This document shows, in pieces, positions 31,801 through 40,443 of a DNA stretch of 64,000 bases. The stretch lies in NCBI GenBank assembly GCA_027257055.1, contig JAPVLO010000625.1, positions 310,001 to 374,000 on the forward strand. The letters are read 5' to 3'. This DNA comes from Cephalopachus bancanus. Its lineage: Eukaryota; Chordata; Mammalia; Primates; Tarsiidae. How positions within the stretch are numbered: position 1 is the stretch's first letter; each line of letters opens with the position of its first letter. The translations under genes and the position numbers were made by a program. The notes below the pieces were generated by a model, which had not been told where the DNA came from, made no database searches, and worked only from the letters and a program-made list of their open reading frames with translations.

Positions 31801-34438
31801 CTTGGGTGGAAGGATCGCCAGAGCCCAGCAGGTTGAGGCTGCAGTGGCCGGGAGCAGCCACTGCACTCCAGTCTGGGTGACTGAGTAAGACTCCAACTCA
31901 AAAAAAACCAAAAAACAAGGACCAAATACAATAAGATTCCCCTTGTACAGCACCCAGTGAAGGCCTGGCATCTGTTACAGAGGTGACCAGTTGCTTGGTG
32001 ACGTTCATTCTCCCTGGCTTCCTAACTACTGGACCCAGATTTTGTCAAGGGAGACACAGGCACATCTGAAAAATGACAAGAATTGGCCATATGCTACAGA
32101 TGGGGTCAATGACACATCACTGAAATTCTTGGGTGTGGTTTCTGGGAATTATCTGAAAAGGAATCTGATTTGACGAAGTTTCCAGAATAAAAAACAATGA
32201 ATTATATACTTAAACCAGGTGAAGTTTATGATTTGTAAACTCTATCTCCATAAAGTTGGTTTAGAATATGTAACCCGTGGCCGAGCAGAGTGGCTCACGC
32301 TTATAACTGTGGAAGGCCAGGAGTTCAAGACTAGCCTGGGCAACATAACAAGACCTCAACTGTATAACACAATTTTAAAAATTAGCCAAGTGTTGTGGTG
32401 CATTCCTGCAGTCCCAGCTACTCGGGAGGCTGAAGCAGGGAGGATCACCTGAGCCCAGGAAGCAAAGGTTGCAGTGAGCCGTGATTGTGCCACTGTACTC
32501 TAGCCTGTGCGACAGAGTGAGTACCTGACTCAAAAATAAATAAATAAATAAAATAAAGAAGGAAAATGTAACCCACAACTTTTTTGGGGGGGAGGTTGGA
32601 GTCTCACTCCGTCACCCAGACTGGAGTGCAGTGGCATGCTCATGGCCACCCCAGCATCAACCTGCTGGGCTCCAGTGATCCTTCCGCCTCAGCCTTCTGA
32701 GTAGCCGGAACTACAGAGCATGCTACTACACCTGGCTAGTTATTTTATTTATTGCAGACAAGGTCTCACCAAGTTGCCCGGGCTGGTCTCAATCTCACAG
32801 GCTCAGGCAATCCACTCATCTCAACCTCCCAAAGTGCTGGGATTACAGGCTGAGCCACCGAGTCTGACCACCCACATGACTCTTAGTCCATGACAGTGAA
32901 TGGCGTCCCCTTGTGGCCGTCAGTGCTGCAGCCCTCCCTCCACCCTTTTCCTTGGCTCTTTGCCTTTGCCTTACTACTTAGTTACCTACTTCAAAGGCTG
33001 GTGCTCCAAGGGCATCTTCCAGCCACAGGAAGGAGAGTGAGGACCACAGGAAGATAGCAACAGGATTCAAAGCTCAGTTCATCTGCAAGTTGTTCAGGTC
33101 CTAAGAAGGCCTAAGGATGGCAGGCTGGACACTTTAAAACTTAAGCAGACCAGGCGTGGTGGCTCACGCCTATAATTCCAGCACTTTGGAAGACCAAGGT
33201 GAGAGGATTGCCTGAGCCCATGGGTTCAAGACCAGCTTGGGCAACTTGGCAAAACCTCATCTCTACAATAAATCAAAAAATGAGCCAGGCGTGGTGGCGC
33301 ATGCCTGTAGTTCCAGCTACTTGGAAGGCTGAGGGGAAAGCATCACCTGAGCACAGGTTAAGGCTGTGATGGCCATGAGTGTGCCACTGCACTCCAACCT
33401 GGGCGATGGAATGAGACTCCAGTTCAAAAAAAAAAAAAAAAAAGGCCGGGCTCGGTGACTCAGCCTCTAATCCCGCGGCTTTGGGAGGCTGAGATGTGGA
33501 TTGCCTGGGCCCGTGGGTTCGAGACCTGCCTGGGCACCAAGACCTCATCTCTATAATAAATCAAAAAATCAGCCAGGTGTGGTAGCACATGCCTGTAATT
33601 CCAGCTACTCGGAAGGCTGAGGTGGAAGGATCACCGGAACCCAGCAGGCGAGGTTGCGGTGGCCGGGAGCAGCCATTGCACTCCAGTCTGGATGACAGAG
33701 TGAGACTCCAACTCAAAAAAAAAAAAAAAAAAAAAGAAAAACAACTCAAGCTAAACTGAGCACGATGGCTCACACCTGTAATCCCAGCACTATAGGAGAC
33801 TAATATAGCAGGATTGTTTGAACTCAGGAGTTCAAGACCAGCCTAGACAACACACGGTGACCCTGTCTCTACTTAAAACAAAACAAACCTTTTTAAACCT
33901 TGTATGTAGGTAAAAATATTTTATAATCAATGACTAATTCATATTTTCTTTTTTAAAAAAGTTGTTCACCATATGTTTATTGTGAATATCTGAATGTCCT
34001 GGACAACTTGGGAACAGTCTACAATAGCATCCCAACATATTTCACGATAAAACATGACTCAGAAAAGCTGAAGACAAAATTAAATCTTTCTGACAATCTA
34101 CTTCATGGAAACATTTTAAGAGAACATTTGCTTTCCTCTTCTAAATAGCTGACTTGTTTCTTCTCACCTCTGCGGACAGATGCCTCTGAGAATGGATTGG
34201 TTAAAGTTGTATTGCTCTCATTTGGGATGGTCTCATCTGAAATTTGAATCACATAGACATTCGGTGGCTCCCTGGCTTTCGTCTGTGGACTCCTTTGAGT
34301 TTCTTGTGGCCTAGTAGAAGGGAAAGATACATAGCATCGACTAGGTTCAGACTGGAGACTGTGATCTGCTGCTTTCTGAACCAGATGCTGATGATCTCCA
34401 GAACTCAAGTCTATCGGTTCACTGACCTCCAAGTCCAT
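10678..34438 (-). CDS. TMBIM7: TMBIM7, BAX-inhibitor/Lifeguard family membrane protein, complete coding region in nine exons
   Basis: The exons are 34438-34168, 27630-27552, 26184-26131, 25000-24910, 20614-20577, 20494-20407, 15594-15505, 12575-12528 and 10827-10678. They sum to 909 nt, that is 302 residues plus TAG, with every phase matching and all sites GT-AG. Family features seen: VRRAFIVKVF entering helix 1 (about 91-117), [12 protein letters not shown] after helix 2 (145-156), IFYKADEV after helix 3, ALQTK after helix 4, the MDVQ motif (Asp258) and the [17 protein letters not shown] tail (Asp286). The order matches GRINA (TMBIM3) and FAIM2. Asp258 and Asp286 align with the aspartate pair that senses pH in bacterial YetJ. 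Family members act in Golgi, ER or endosome membranes on calcium and cell-death control; the role of TMBIM7 itself is poorly known. The first 90 residues lack the Pro/Gly-rich repeats of TMBIM1 and TMBIM3. The gene name rests on family plus position, since the human counterpart is TMBIM7P. Confidence 0.85.
11379..11948 (+). repeat. 0.57-kb direct repeat, copy 2
   Basis: This is the second copy of the unit at 7420-7987. Differences include CTCACACACC for GCGCACACC and a changed stretch after AATAGAAGAA. The 3.4 kb between the copies contains TMBIM7 exon 9. Sequence right of this copy is an old L1 3' end. Confidence 0.85.
11960..12290 (+). mobile_element. Old L1 3' end
   Basis: Sequence such as GGAATTCCATGCAGCCCGTG and the AT-rich end resemble L1M 3' parts. 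It starts directly after repeat copy 2. Confidence 0.5.
12528..12575 (-). CDS. TMBIM7: TMBIM7 coding exon 8 (helix 6)
   Basis: The exon encodes 16 residues, [16 protein letters not shown] (238-253), phase 0 on both sides. The FAIM2 counterpart has PWLHAVYAALGAGVFTL. Acceptor CTTCTCTTTGCAG, donor CTT|GTAAGTCCC. Confidence 0.85.
13634..13945 (+). mobile_element. Alu
   Basis: Flanked by AAACATATGT duplications (13621 and 13946) with a TAAAA-patterned tail. Confidence 0.94.
14640..14820 (+). mobile_element. MIR
   Basis: TTATCTGTAAAATAGGTGACA and the downstream AAGAATTAAATATGATG are MIR core and 3' landmarks. Confidence 0.65.
15215..15450 (+). mobile_element. Possible LTR fragment
   Basis: CTAATAAAACCCCTGCTGGC and then TTTTCAGAGGACCCAGACTA look like the poly(A) end of an old LTR. 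I cannot name the family or set its edges. Confidence 0.3.
15505..15594 (-). CDS. TMBIM7: TMBIM7 coding exon 7 (helix 5)
   Basis: A 90-nt exon in phase 0 on both sides encodes [13 protein letters not shown] and on to IFIRSY, residues 208-237. GRINA has YDFTSCMGVLLVS to IFIRNR at the same place. Acceptor TTTCTTAG, donor CATAT|GTAAGTGG. Confidence 0.86.
15770..15948 (+). mobile_element. Old L1 3' end
   Basis: ATGAGTACATGGGGGTTCATT then ACACTATTCTATTTTTGT and a weak A-rich end match L1M 3' ends. Confidence 0.55.
16010..16302 (+). mobile_element. Alu, first of three head-to-tail copies
   Basis: An older dimer with a CAAAAACAAAAA tail, joined directly to the next Alu. Confidence 0.93.
16303..16601 (+). 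mobile_element. Alu, second of three
   Basis: Main-lineage dimer. It carries the palindromic GTGGCCGGGAGCGGCCAC right-arm segment near 16527-16546. Confidence 0.93.
16625..16920 (+). mobile_element. Alu, third of three, young
   Basis: Flanked by an exact 14-bp duplication, AGAAAACATTAATG (16611 and 16921). It is close to the apparent lineage consensus, with CCGCGGGTTCGAGACCCGCC intact. Confidence 0.96.
17151..17194. repeat. GATA microsatellite
   Basis: About ten imperfect ATAG/GATA units. Confidence 0.9.
17280..17475 (+). mobile_element. MER5-like hAT element
   Basis: CAGCAGTCTGTGTTTTAATG and AGCCCTCCAGGCCAATTCC match the MER5A/B 3' half. Confidence 0.6.
17475..17815. mobile_element. Probable DNA-transposon remnant
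   Basis: GCCATATGTGGCTATCCAGC near the left end and GGGCAACACAGGTCTAGAG at the right resemble the ends of an old nonautonomous DNA transposon whose name I cannot fix. Confidence 0.35.
18526..18814 (-). mobile_element. Alu
   Basis: Flanked by a 15-bp duplication GGTCATCTGTAACTT (18511 and 18815). Confidence 0.96.
18858..19270 (+). mobile_element. 5'-truncated L1 3' end with tail
   Basis: GGTACATATACACAATGGAA, ATTATGCAGCC, TTCTCACTCATAAGTGGG and an A-rich end. Near-identical flanks AAAGTACTCCTGGC and AAAGTATTCCTGGC look like its target-site duplication. Confidence 0.85.
19914..20003 (+). mobile_element. Tailless L1 ORF2/3' fragment
   Basis: About 85 bp nearly identical to 18908-18992, with no 3' end or A tail of its own. 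Confidence 0.75.
20407..20494 (-). CDS. TMBIM7: TMBIM7 coding exon 6 (helix 4)
   Basis: The exon encodes residues 178-207, from [11 protein letters not shown] to LTLFALQTK, matching the GRINA stretch from FYNTEAV to FSMQTR. The acceptor is CTGGTTTCAG. The donor AAA|GTACGTAT is the weakest of the gene but still GT. The exon is CpG-rich for its surroundings (GCGGCAGCAACCGCAACGG). Confidence 0.85.
20577..20614 (-). CDS. TMBIM7: TMBIM7 coding exon 5 (helix 3)
   Basis: A 38-nt exon encodes [12 protein letters not shown] and two bases of the next codon (residues 166-178). Acceptor TTTGTCTTTAG, donor CAT|GTAAGTC. The intron that follows is only 82 nt long, the shortest in the window. Confidence 0.82.
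21804..22430. repeat. TG-rich satellite
   Basis: About 630 bp of imperfect TGTGTGG/TGTGACTG units lie in TMBIM7 intron 4. Higher-order words such as gtgtgactgtgtgtggt recur irregularly. The open frames on the minus strand (His/Thr-rich) are composition artefacts. Confidence 0.92.
22698..22977 (+). mobile_element. Alu
   Basis: AAATATTGCTCA is duplicated on both sides (near 22686 and 22980). Confidence 0.95.
23883..24010 (-). mobile_element. Alu monomer fragment
   Basis: Half-length: TAGAGATGAGGTCTTCTATG to GGGATTACAGGCATGAGCC. Confidence 0.75.
24910..25000 (-). CDS. TMBIM7: TMBIM7 coding exon 4 (helix 2 and start of helix 3)
   Basis: The exon encodes residues 135-165. The [10 protein letters not shown] stretch (about 145-154) is nearly identical to the GRINA sequence SCCGDFRRK, the strongest single family match here. 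Acceptor ATCCTCCAG, donor CTTT|GTAAGTAA, ending in phase 0. Confidence 0.87.
25505..25950. mobile_element. Possible solo LTR inside an old LINE-like stretch
   Basis: GTGCCAAGATGGAGTCAC with TTACGTCAGACCC on the left, and GGGATATACTCTGTCATTC on the right, resemble U3 and R/U5 parts of an LTR. The sequence on both sides (GTAACCATCACCCAATCAAG, CTCCTGGCAGCCACTAATG) reads like one older LINE that it split. Family not identified. Confidence 0.3.
26131..26184 (-). CDS. TMBIM7: TMBIM7 coding exon 3 (loop 1 to helix 2)
   Basis: This 54-nt exon encodes W117 to the start of codon 135, including [17 protein letters not shown]. It aligns to the FAIM2 stretch with VQANPGWYWASYAVF. The acceptor is AAACTAG and the donor CTCTT|GTAAGTAT. 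It joins exon 2 directly; the 24-nt microexon candidate between them (26598-26621) would add a stop. Confidence 0.83.
26801..27103 (+). mobile_element. Alu, older
   Basis: Diverged dimer (GACTGGGTGCTATGGCTCAC) with a long A-run, followed directly by a second Alu. Confidence 0.92.
27104..27412 (+). mobile_element. Alu, young
   Basis: Main-lineage dimer, inserted in the A tail of the preceding Alu. Confidence 0.94.
27552..27630 (-). CDS. TMBIM7: TMBIM7 coding exon 2 (helix 1)
   Basis: The exon encodes [13 protein letters not shown] and the rest of helix 1, residues 91-116, plus two bases of codon 117. The acceptor is TCTCTTCAG and the donor TTTTG|GTAAGTC. The alignment to GRINA (RRAFIRKVFLVLTLQL) fixes the frame and confirms the join to exon 1. 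Confidence 0.85.
28425..28722 (+). mobile_element. Alu
   Basis: Dimer with GGGTTTGAGACC box and AAAAAGAAAAAA tail, in TMBIM7 intron 1. Confidence 0.92.
28938..29247 (+). mobile_element. Alu
   Basis: Diverged dimer with a pure A tail of about 25, in the L1. Confidence 0.92.
29277..29622. mobile_element. Foldback Alu chimera 1
   Basis: A minus-strand Alu (29277-29540) passes directly into a plus-strand right-arm end (29541-29622: GGATCACCAGAGCCCAGC through CACTGCTCTCCAGCCTGGG and an A tail). The two arms are complementary. Confidence 0.85.
30011..30300 (+). mobile_element. Alu, young
   Basis: Flanked by GAAAGATGGAGATCA and GAAAGAAGGAGATCA, its duplicated L1 target. CCCGCGCGTTCAAGACCCGCC is present. 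Confidence 0.95.
30650..30960. mobile_element. Foldback Alu chimera 2
   Basis: A minus-strand Alu (30650-30854) breaks at CCAAGTTGCC and continues as a plus-strand right arm (30855-30960: GAAGGACTGCCCGAGCCCAG, GCTGCAGTGGCTGTG, A tail). Same design as 29277-29622 with a different breakpoint. Confidence 0.85.
30961..31095 (-). mobile_element. Alu monomer fragment
   Basis: CCTGTGTTGCCCAGGCTGG to GGGATTATAGGTGTGAGC; old. Confidence 0.75.
31142..31443 (+). mobile_element. Alu, old
   Basis: AluJ-like dimer (AAGGCACAGTGGCTCATACC) with a TAATTAATTAA tail. Confidence 0.9.
31530..31608 (+). mobile_element. MIR fragment
   Basis: TCATTTCCTCATTTGTAAAA with TAGGGTTGTTTTAAGGA is MIR-like. Confidence 0.5.
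31623..31916 (+). mobile_element. Alu
   Basis: Exact 14-bp duplication AAGGACCAAATACA at 31609 and 31917. Confidence 0.96.
32090..32272 (+). mobile_element. L1-like 3' end
   Basis: GAATTATATACTTAAACCAG and TAAACTCTATCTCCATAAAG match the usual end of old L1s. Confidence 0.5.
32279..32560 (+). mobile_element. Alu, old
   Basis: Slightly shortened left arm; TAAATAAATAAA tail. Confidence 0.88.
32580..32870 (-). mobile_element. Alu
   Basis: Head-to-head with the preceding Alu; left end GTTGGAGTCTCACTCCGTC. Confidence 0.92.
33149..33442 (+). mobile_element. Alu
   Basis: Dimer with a small deletion in the right arm (CACAGGTTAAGGCTG), followed directly by another Alu. Confidence 0.92.
33444..33737 (+). 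mobile_element. Alu, young
   Basis: Inserted in the A tail of its neighbour; left arm lacks CAACTTGGCG. Confidence 0.93.
33758..33889 (+). mobile_element. Alu left-monomer fragment
   Basis: GAGCACGATGGCTCACACC to CCCTGTCTCTACTTAAAAC, upstream of TMBIM7 exon 1 in the minus-strand sense. Confidence 0.8.
34168..34438 (-). CDS. TMBIM7: TMBIM7 coding exon 1
   Basis: This exon encodes residues 1-90 plus the first base of codon 91. The ATG at 34438 lies four bases after a good acceptor (CTCCCCTCCAG, ending at 34443), so at least one noncoding exon must lie upstream. The donor is CAGAG|GTGAGAA. The encoded tail is polar and lacks a signal peptide, and it ends SEASVRR, the basic run that precedes helix 1 in relatives. 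The open frame runs on 65 bases past the donor. Confidence 0.78.
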
Positions 34439-35159
34439 TTTCCTGGAGGGGAGAATTGTTATTCATGTCCTTATGATCACACACTTCTACAACCTTAGCA
34501 TCGTCATACTGTTCAGATGACTTTTAATTTTAACTGCCTTGGCTCAGTACTTGCCAAGTTGCTGCTTAATAAATATTTGTTAAATGAATTCTGAACAAAT
34601 CTTTGTAAGATGAGGCTGATAGAGTAAAATAATTTGCATTTTATTATGAAATTAAGCTCTTTTTGAATTTATTCAGCAAGGAGTTAATGTATTCCAAGTG
34701 TGGAGCTGGCCTTGCTGATTCTACCCTAGAAGAGCTTACAGTTCGGAAGAGAAGATAATCAAACAAGCAATAATATAAAAGGCAATATAAGTAGGCTGGG
34801 AGCATTTGAAGATGATCTGAGTGTCCTTAATGAAGTATGGAGGAACATCTAGGGAGTAGAGGAAGTTTTAAAATCTCGAGAAAGTGGGGTTCAAGTCACG
34901 GCTGGAAGTTGAGTAGGAGTTATTCAAGTGAAGAGATGGGATAAGGTTTCCCAGATGGAGGAACCAGTCTGGACAAAGTAGAAGCAAAGAGACCAGAGGA
35001 GGCAGGTTCCAGAAACTGAAAGAAGTATATGTAGCTGGAGCAGGGAGTTCGAAGGGGAGAGGAGAATGAGGTTAGACTATGAGGAATGAGGTTAGATAGT
35101 GGGCATGTTATTGGGGGGTTGGCAAGCCAAGTTAATGAGTCTGGACTTTATTCTAAAGG

Positions 35160-35915
35160 CCATGGATGTGGTAGGCAGAGTAAGGGTGCAGCAACGATGC
35201 TCACAGTCTGATTTCTGGAGCCTATGAATATGTTATTTGCATGTCAAAAAAAAACACTGCTGGCACAGTGGCTCAGCCTGTAATCCCAGCGCTTTGGGAG
35301 GCCAGAGGATTGCCTGAGCTCAGGGGTTCGCGACCAGCCCAGGCAACTTGGTGAGACCTCGTCTCTACAATAAATCAAAAAATTAGCCGGGCGTAGTAGC
35401 ACACACCTGTAGTTCCAGCTACTTAGAAGGTTGAAGCAGAAGGATTGCCTGAGCCCAGCAGGTTGAGGCTGCAGTGGACGTGAGCGTGCCACTGCACTCC
35501 AGTCTGGGTGACAGAGTGAGATTCCAACTCAAAAACAAACAAACAAACAAACAAACAAAAAAGAAACACTGCAGGTATAAGTTAAAGACTTTGGAAGAAG
35601 GTGACCCTGGATTCCCCGGATGGCCCAATGGAATCACAAGGGTTCTTAGGATCATATGAACGAGAAGGAGGCCAAGGGACACAGCTGTTATCCTGGAAGG
35701 GGACCATGAGCCACGAAATGCAGGCAGCCTTCACAAGTTGGAAAAGGCAAGGAGATGAATTTCTTCCATACCTCCGAAAGGCAGTCTTGTTGACAGGAGC
35801 CTAATGATAGGCTTCTGACCTCCAGAACTGTAAGGTTATATAAACTAGTTGTTTAAAGGTATGAAGTCTGTGGTCATTCCTAACAGGAGCAGTCGGAAAT
35901 TAATACAATGGGGAA
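35160..35915 (+). mobile_element. MLT1-type MaLR LTR, split by an Alu
   Basis: CCCAATGGAATCACAAGGG, ATGAGCCACGAAATGCAGGC, TTCTGACCTCCAGAACTGTA and GAAATTAATACAA are MLT1 landmarks. The Alu at 35261-35563 interrupts it. Confidence 0.75.
35261..35563 (+). mobile_element. Alu
   Basis: AAACACTGC is duplicated at 35252 and 35564; the tail is a (CAAA)n run. The first bases of the left arm are missing. Confidence 0.94.
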
Positions 35916-36319
35916 TCATGGGAGGACACAGGAGGATGCCATGGGATCTGACTCCAGGCTCAGTGTGGAGAATGGGGCAGAGTATGACAAAGTAGAAGCA
36001 AAGAGACCAGAAACCCAGACAAGCGTCTCGCAGCCTGAATACAACCATAGGAAAACTGCTATTAATACTGACCAATAAGGCAAAGCAAAAGGCTCCTTAA
36101 TCACCTGGGTGACATGAAGACTCCAGCAAAGCCCTGCTGCTGGCCTCCCGTCGCACAAAGTGAGCCAGGTAGGGATTTGAGAAAGAGACCACCAGATGGC
36201 AAAGGCTTGGACGAGCCAAGGCCAACTGGGAAAGGCATAAACAGAAGGGCTGAACAAAATGTCAGGTCTTAGAGGTCTGCTCCTCAAATTAATCCCCAAA
36301 CTTTACAAAACTCATTGAG

Positions 36320-37705
36320 ATTTTTTTCAGTACTTGGCAGTGTAACTCTAAAGCTCATCAGGAAAAGCAAATATGTGAGAATAATAAAGAAAAAATAGAA
36401 AGAGAAAAATTATGGGAGAGAGAGTGGTGATTTACTTTATCGGAAATCAAAATATCATGCTAAATATTTAGAACTGTGATGATGGCATGGCAATAGACAA
36501 ATGGATCAATGGAATGGAAGAGATTCAAGAAATAGACTGATGTATATAGGTGAATTTAATATTTGATAAAGGTGGAATTTTAAATTATTGTCCATGGTTT
36601 GGAAAAATTAACGATTGTGTACTTGGAAAACAAAATAGAGCTTAATAGCTATTTCAGATCTCATACAAAATGCATTTCAGATGAACTAAAGATTTCCTAA
36701 ATAATAGTAGCCATAGATATTCTACAAGGAAATGCAGTATTATCTGTGTAATTCTTTGCAAGAATGATATCATTAAAAATGTTTGGCAGATTTGGGGAAG
36801 AGGAACACTTCAGATGCCATTACAATTCAGAAATGCAAAATGGTAAACATGACATTTGCTACATTTAAAGATAACAAAACAATAAGGAGAAAACAACAGA
36901 TAGGCAATTCATAAAGGAAATTTAAATGGTCGATAAACTTAGAAAAAGATGCCTCACAAATAATAACTAAAGAACTGCAAGTAGGAAGAGTGGTGAAATG
37001 TTGTTTCACTCTTGTGCATAAAAGACTGGCAAAGATTAGGAAGATAATTCTCAGAGTCGCCAGGGAATGAAGGAACAGATGATGCAGGGCCCCTGTGTGA
37101 CTTGTGAGAGCCCTACTCAGGTTTGCCTTTCTCCACAAACGTGGAGAGAGGGGTCCCTTTCTCCACAAAGAAAAGATTGAAAAACATATGTTGTGACTAC
37201 ATTGGCATAAAGATGAAGATGATCCAGTCTGGATTCATTTTATGCCATACGTTAATTATTACTTTAATTTTTTCTCCTGATTTTTAAAGGCATTAAAATA
37301 TTATAGTGGCCCCTAAACTCTTATGGGCCCTAGGTACTGTCCCATTTGTGCCTAGTAGGTCAGTCAGCCCTGAAGTATTTGTGGGGGCAATTTAGAAGCA
37401 TCTCCCAGAATTAAAAATGCGTATTATTTTAAGACCCAACAGTTACATTTTTAGAAACAAGTCCCATAAACATACTTATACACATAGGCAAAGCTACATG
37501 TACAAAGAAGTTCATTACATTGTTCGTTGTTTGTAGCTACAAAAAGAGTAAAACAGTTTAAATATCCATCAGTTGGGGGAATGGTTAAATTAATTTTGGC
37601 ACAAGAAAAGGCAGGTACATATGGATTGATGTTGAAAGTTCACTGGCATACACTTATGAATTTAAAAAATAGGATCAGAGAATAATATTTAGTAAGACCA
37701 CATTA
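36320..37705 (+). mobile_element. Old L1, ORF2 to 3' end
   Basis: ATGGATCAATGGAATGGAAG, AATTAACGATTGTGTACTTG, CAGTTACATTTTTAGAAAC and TATCCATCAGTTGGGGGAAT are L1ME-type landmarks. Many stops. Confidence 0.75.
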
Positions 37706-37799
37706 ATGTTTTACACACACACATACACAAACTTCCAGAGCCCGAAAAGATATACTACAAACTGTTCTTATGAGTATCTAGAACACAGCAGAGTTGAGA

Positions 37800-39427
37800 A
37801 ATATACTATGAATGGTATACTTTTTTACAATGAGCATTTCTTACATAAGAACAAAAAAGATATTTACATTTTGAAGAAAAAGAGAAATATTTATCTTTTT
37901 GGTAAAGTTTGAAGCTCCTCTGAAGAATGCAGTCTTCACACAAAACTGAGAAGTATTAAAAGATGCTCGATAGTCAAGTTGGTTTCCTCTCCAGTGTCCT
38001 GCAAACCAGAAGGAGGAGAGGTGGCAAGATTTTCAAAGCGCTCAAACACGAATACAGAAGCAAAAGCCACAGGCAACTGTTCTCTCATGGCCTTACACAT
38101 GGCTGGCGCTGAGTCCTGAAGTGAGGCTTCCCTGGTCCTCAGAAACTCTCCTGCTCCCAGTCAGCCGTCATCCAGAGCATAGGCAGCTGGGGTGAGAGGC
38201 ACAGTTCCGAGTGACAGTTAGGGGAGTGGCAGTTGGAGCCTGGGGCGGGCCAGCACCCCGTGTAGAGCCTAGTAGAGGGACTCTGGGTTAAGGAGTCAAG
38301 CCCGATCTGCTGAGCCTTACTGGGACAAACAGCCATGGCCACACAGTCTGCTGAGTCTCAGGGGGCCTACACCCAAATCTCCAAGCTGGTTCCATGTCAG
38401 GGAACAAGGGACCCCTGCAGGACGTGGGCCCCTACCCCGACCATGTCATCACCTTTTCCCCAGCTGGAGGAAGGTGCTTAGGAAATTCCAACAGGGGAGC
38501 CCACCCGAGATGCCACACAATTGTTTCACATGAGTGAGACTCATCTGTGATAAAGTAGTGTCTTCTCTGGTGGATGAGGATGACGTTGGCATCCCCCATG
38601 GACAGGGAGTTGCCTTCCTCTGGGTTGCAGCAGTGAGGAGCTTGGTGAGGGAAGGCAGACGACTAGGTTACAATATAGATAGTGTGCCTGCCGTGGAAGA
38701 CAGACGTCATGCTGATCCTCCTGTGTGGATCAGCAGGAACATCTGCCTTGGCTCTCTTCTGTGGTGCCTTCTAGCAACATCACATGGTATCCCCCATTCA
38801 GTCCCCTGCATTCTTACTTGCTGATGTTAATAGGAAACTGGGATTAACTACATTTTCCAAAATGTAATGAACATGATTACATGTTAGAGTTATGCCTAAT
38901 GATTTGACCATGACCTAGTTAAAAGAAATACTTCTTCCTCCTGTTCCTTCTTTCTTATCAGCAGCATGGTTGGCATCAATCGAGCACTTATTAGATGTAA
39001 AAGTTGTGTACAACTTCACACATACTAACTCAATCCTCACACCAGTCTGTGGGGCAAACAGGGCCTCAGTGGCAGCGTCACCCTAAGATATCCAGGACAA
39101 GAGTGTGAGAGGTCGAGGAATCTGTTCACTCAGCACACAAATATGGTGAATGTGATCTCTTTGAAAACAGCCCTGTGCACCTGCTCTTTATTTTAAATCA
39201 TAAGAGTTTTAATCAATGAACCACATAACACTTAAATCGTGCACATCAGACTGCATGCTGACCCTGACAGTCCCCTGGGAGCTCATTCTTTTCCTTAGTG
39301 TGAACTTTGAAACCTTGGGACTACAGACACCAGCACTAGAATTTTCTGATATCCCACAGGCACTACATCGTCTGTGTGCCCCAATTGCACCTTCCCTCTG
39401 GGGCTGGACTGAGAACACCTCACTGTG
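37800..39427. other. Intergenic between TMBIM7 and GATAD1
   Basis: Apart from one MIR fragment I see no repeat landmark or gene. A noncoding first exon of TMBIM7 could lie anywhere between 34.5 kb and the CpG island. Confidence 0.4.
38985..39085 (-). mobile_element. MIR fragment
   Basis: GAGCACTTATTAGATG and CATACTAACTCAATCCTCAC resemble a reversed MIR. Confidence 0.5.
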
Positions 39428-39730
39428 TGCTATTGCCTGAATGTGTTCCCCAGGTTCACCTGTTGAACCTTAATTGCCAGTGTGAAGGTATTGACAGGTG
39501 GAGCTCTGGGCAGAGAGCTCTCATGAATGGGAATAGCAGCTATGTAGACTAGCTGGAGGAGCTAGCCTCGTCCCCTTTTGCAATTGCACCCTTCTGGCCT
39601 GCAAGGACACCCAGATAGTGCCATCTGTGATGAATGGGCCCTCACTAGGCACTCCATCTGCCAGCAGCCTGCCCTGGACTTCCCAGAACTGGGAGAAATA
39701 AGTTTCAGTTCTTTACAAATTGTCACGCTG
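39428..39730 (+). mobile_element. MST/THE-type MaLR LTR
   Basis: CTGAATGTGTTCCCCAGG, CTCATGAATGGGAATAGC and TGGGAGAAATAAGTTTCAG are MaLR LTR landmarks. Confidence 0.75.
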
Positions 39731-40164
39731 AGCCCCCTCCCCAAGGTCGAAGCCTTTACTGCAAGATTTTGGTGAGTCCCTTCCTCATACCTGGTTCCCT
39801 CGCCTCCTGACTTGGCCCTCGCTGCCTTCTCTGCCTGGCAGTCACATTTCTCCTCACACACAGGCTGTTCACACTCCAATGCACCTGCGCTAGAGCTCCG
39901 TGGCATTGCAGCGGCGGTGGTTTGGGGAAGCCCACTGAGCCAGCGCTCCATTCACAGTAGCTGCTGAAAGTCTCTTCTGGCCCTGAGACAGACAGCATCA
40001 TCCTCACTTACAGATGAGGGACTGAGCTTCCAAGAGGGGTCACTTGCCAGTCCTTGAACCAGGTGCTGTCCACTGTGCCCCACTGCCTCCACTGGGGAGA
40101 GGATTTTTAGTGTCAAAGAATTGCCTTTATTTCTTTCTTTTCCACTGGATAGTATTTTCTTTGT

Positions 40165-40443
40165 TTTTTTTGAGTTGGAGTCTCACTCTGTCGCCCAGAC
40201 TGGAGTGCAGTGGCCGCTCCCAGCCACCGCAGCCTCGACCTGCTGGGCTCCAGTGATCCTTCTGCCTCAGCCTTCCGAGTAGCCGGAATTACAGGCATGT
40301 GCTACCACACCTGGCTGATTTTTTGATTTATTGTAGAGATGAGGTCTCGCTGCCCAGGCAGGTCTCAAACCCGTGGACTCAGGCAATCCACTCACCTCAG
40401 CCTCCCAAAGGCGCGGGATTACAGGCTGAGCCACCTAGCCCGG
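40165..40443 (-). mobile_element. Alu
   Basis: TTTCTTTGTTTTTT duplicated on both sides (40156 and 40444). Confidence 0.94.

Larger units (their letters stand above)
34810..36015. mobile_element. Old repeat split by a MaLR LTR
   Basis: 34810-35155 (AATGAGTCTGGACTTTATTC) and 35920-36015 (CAGTGTGGAGAATGGGGCAG) look like two parts of one old interspersed repeat I cannot name, with an MLT1-type LTR between them. Confidence 0.4.
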
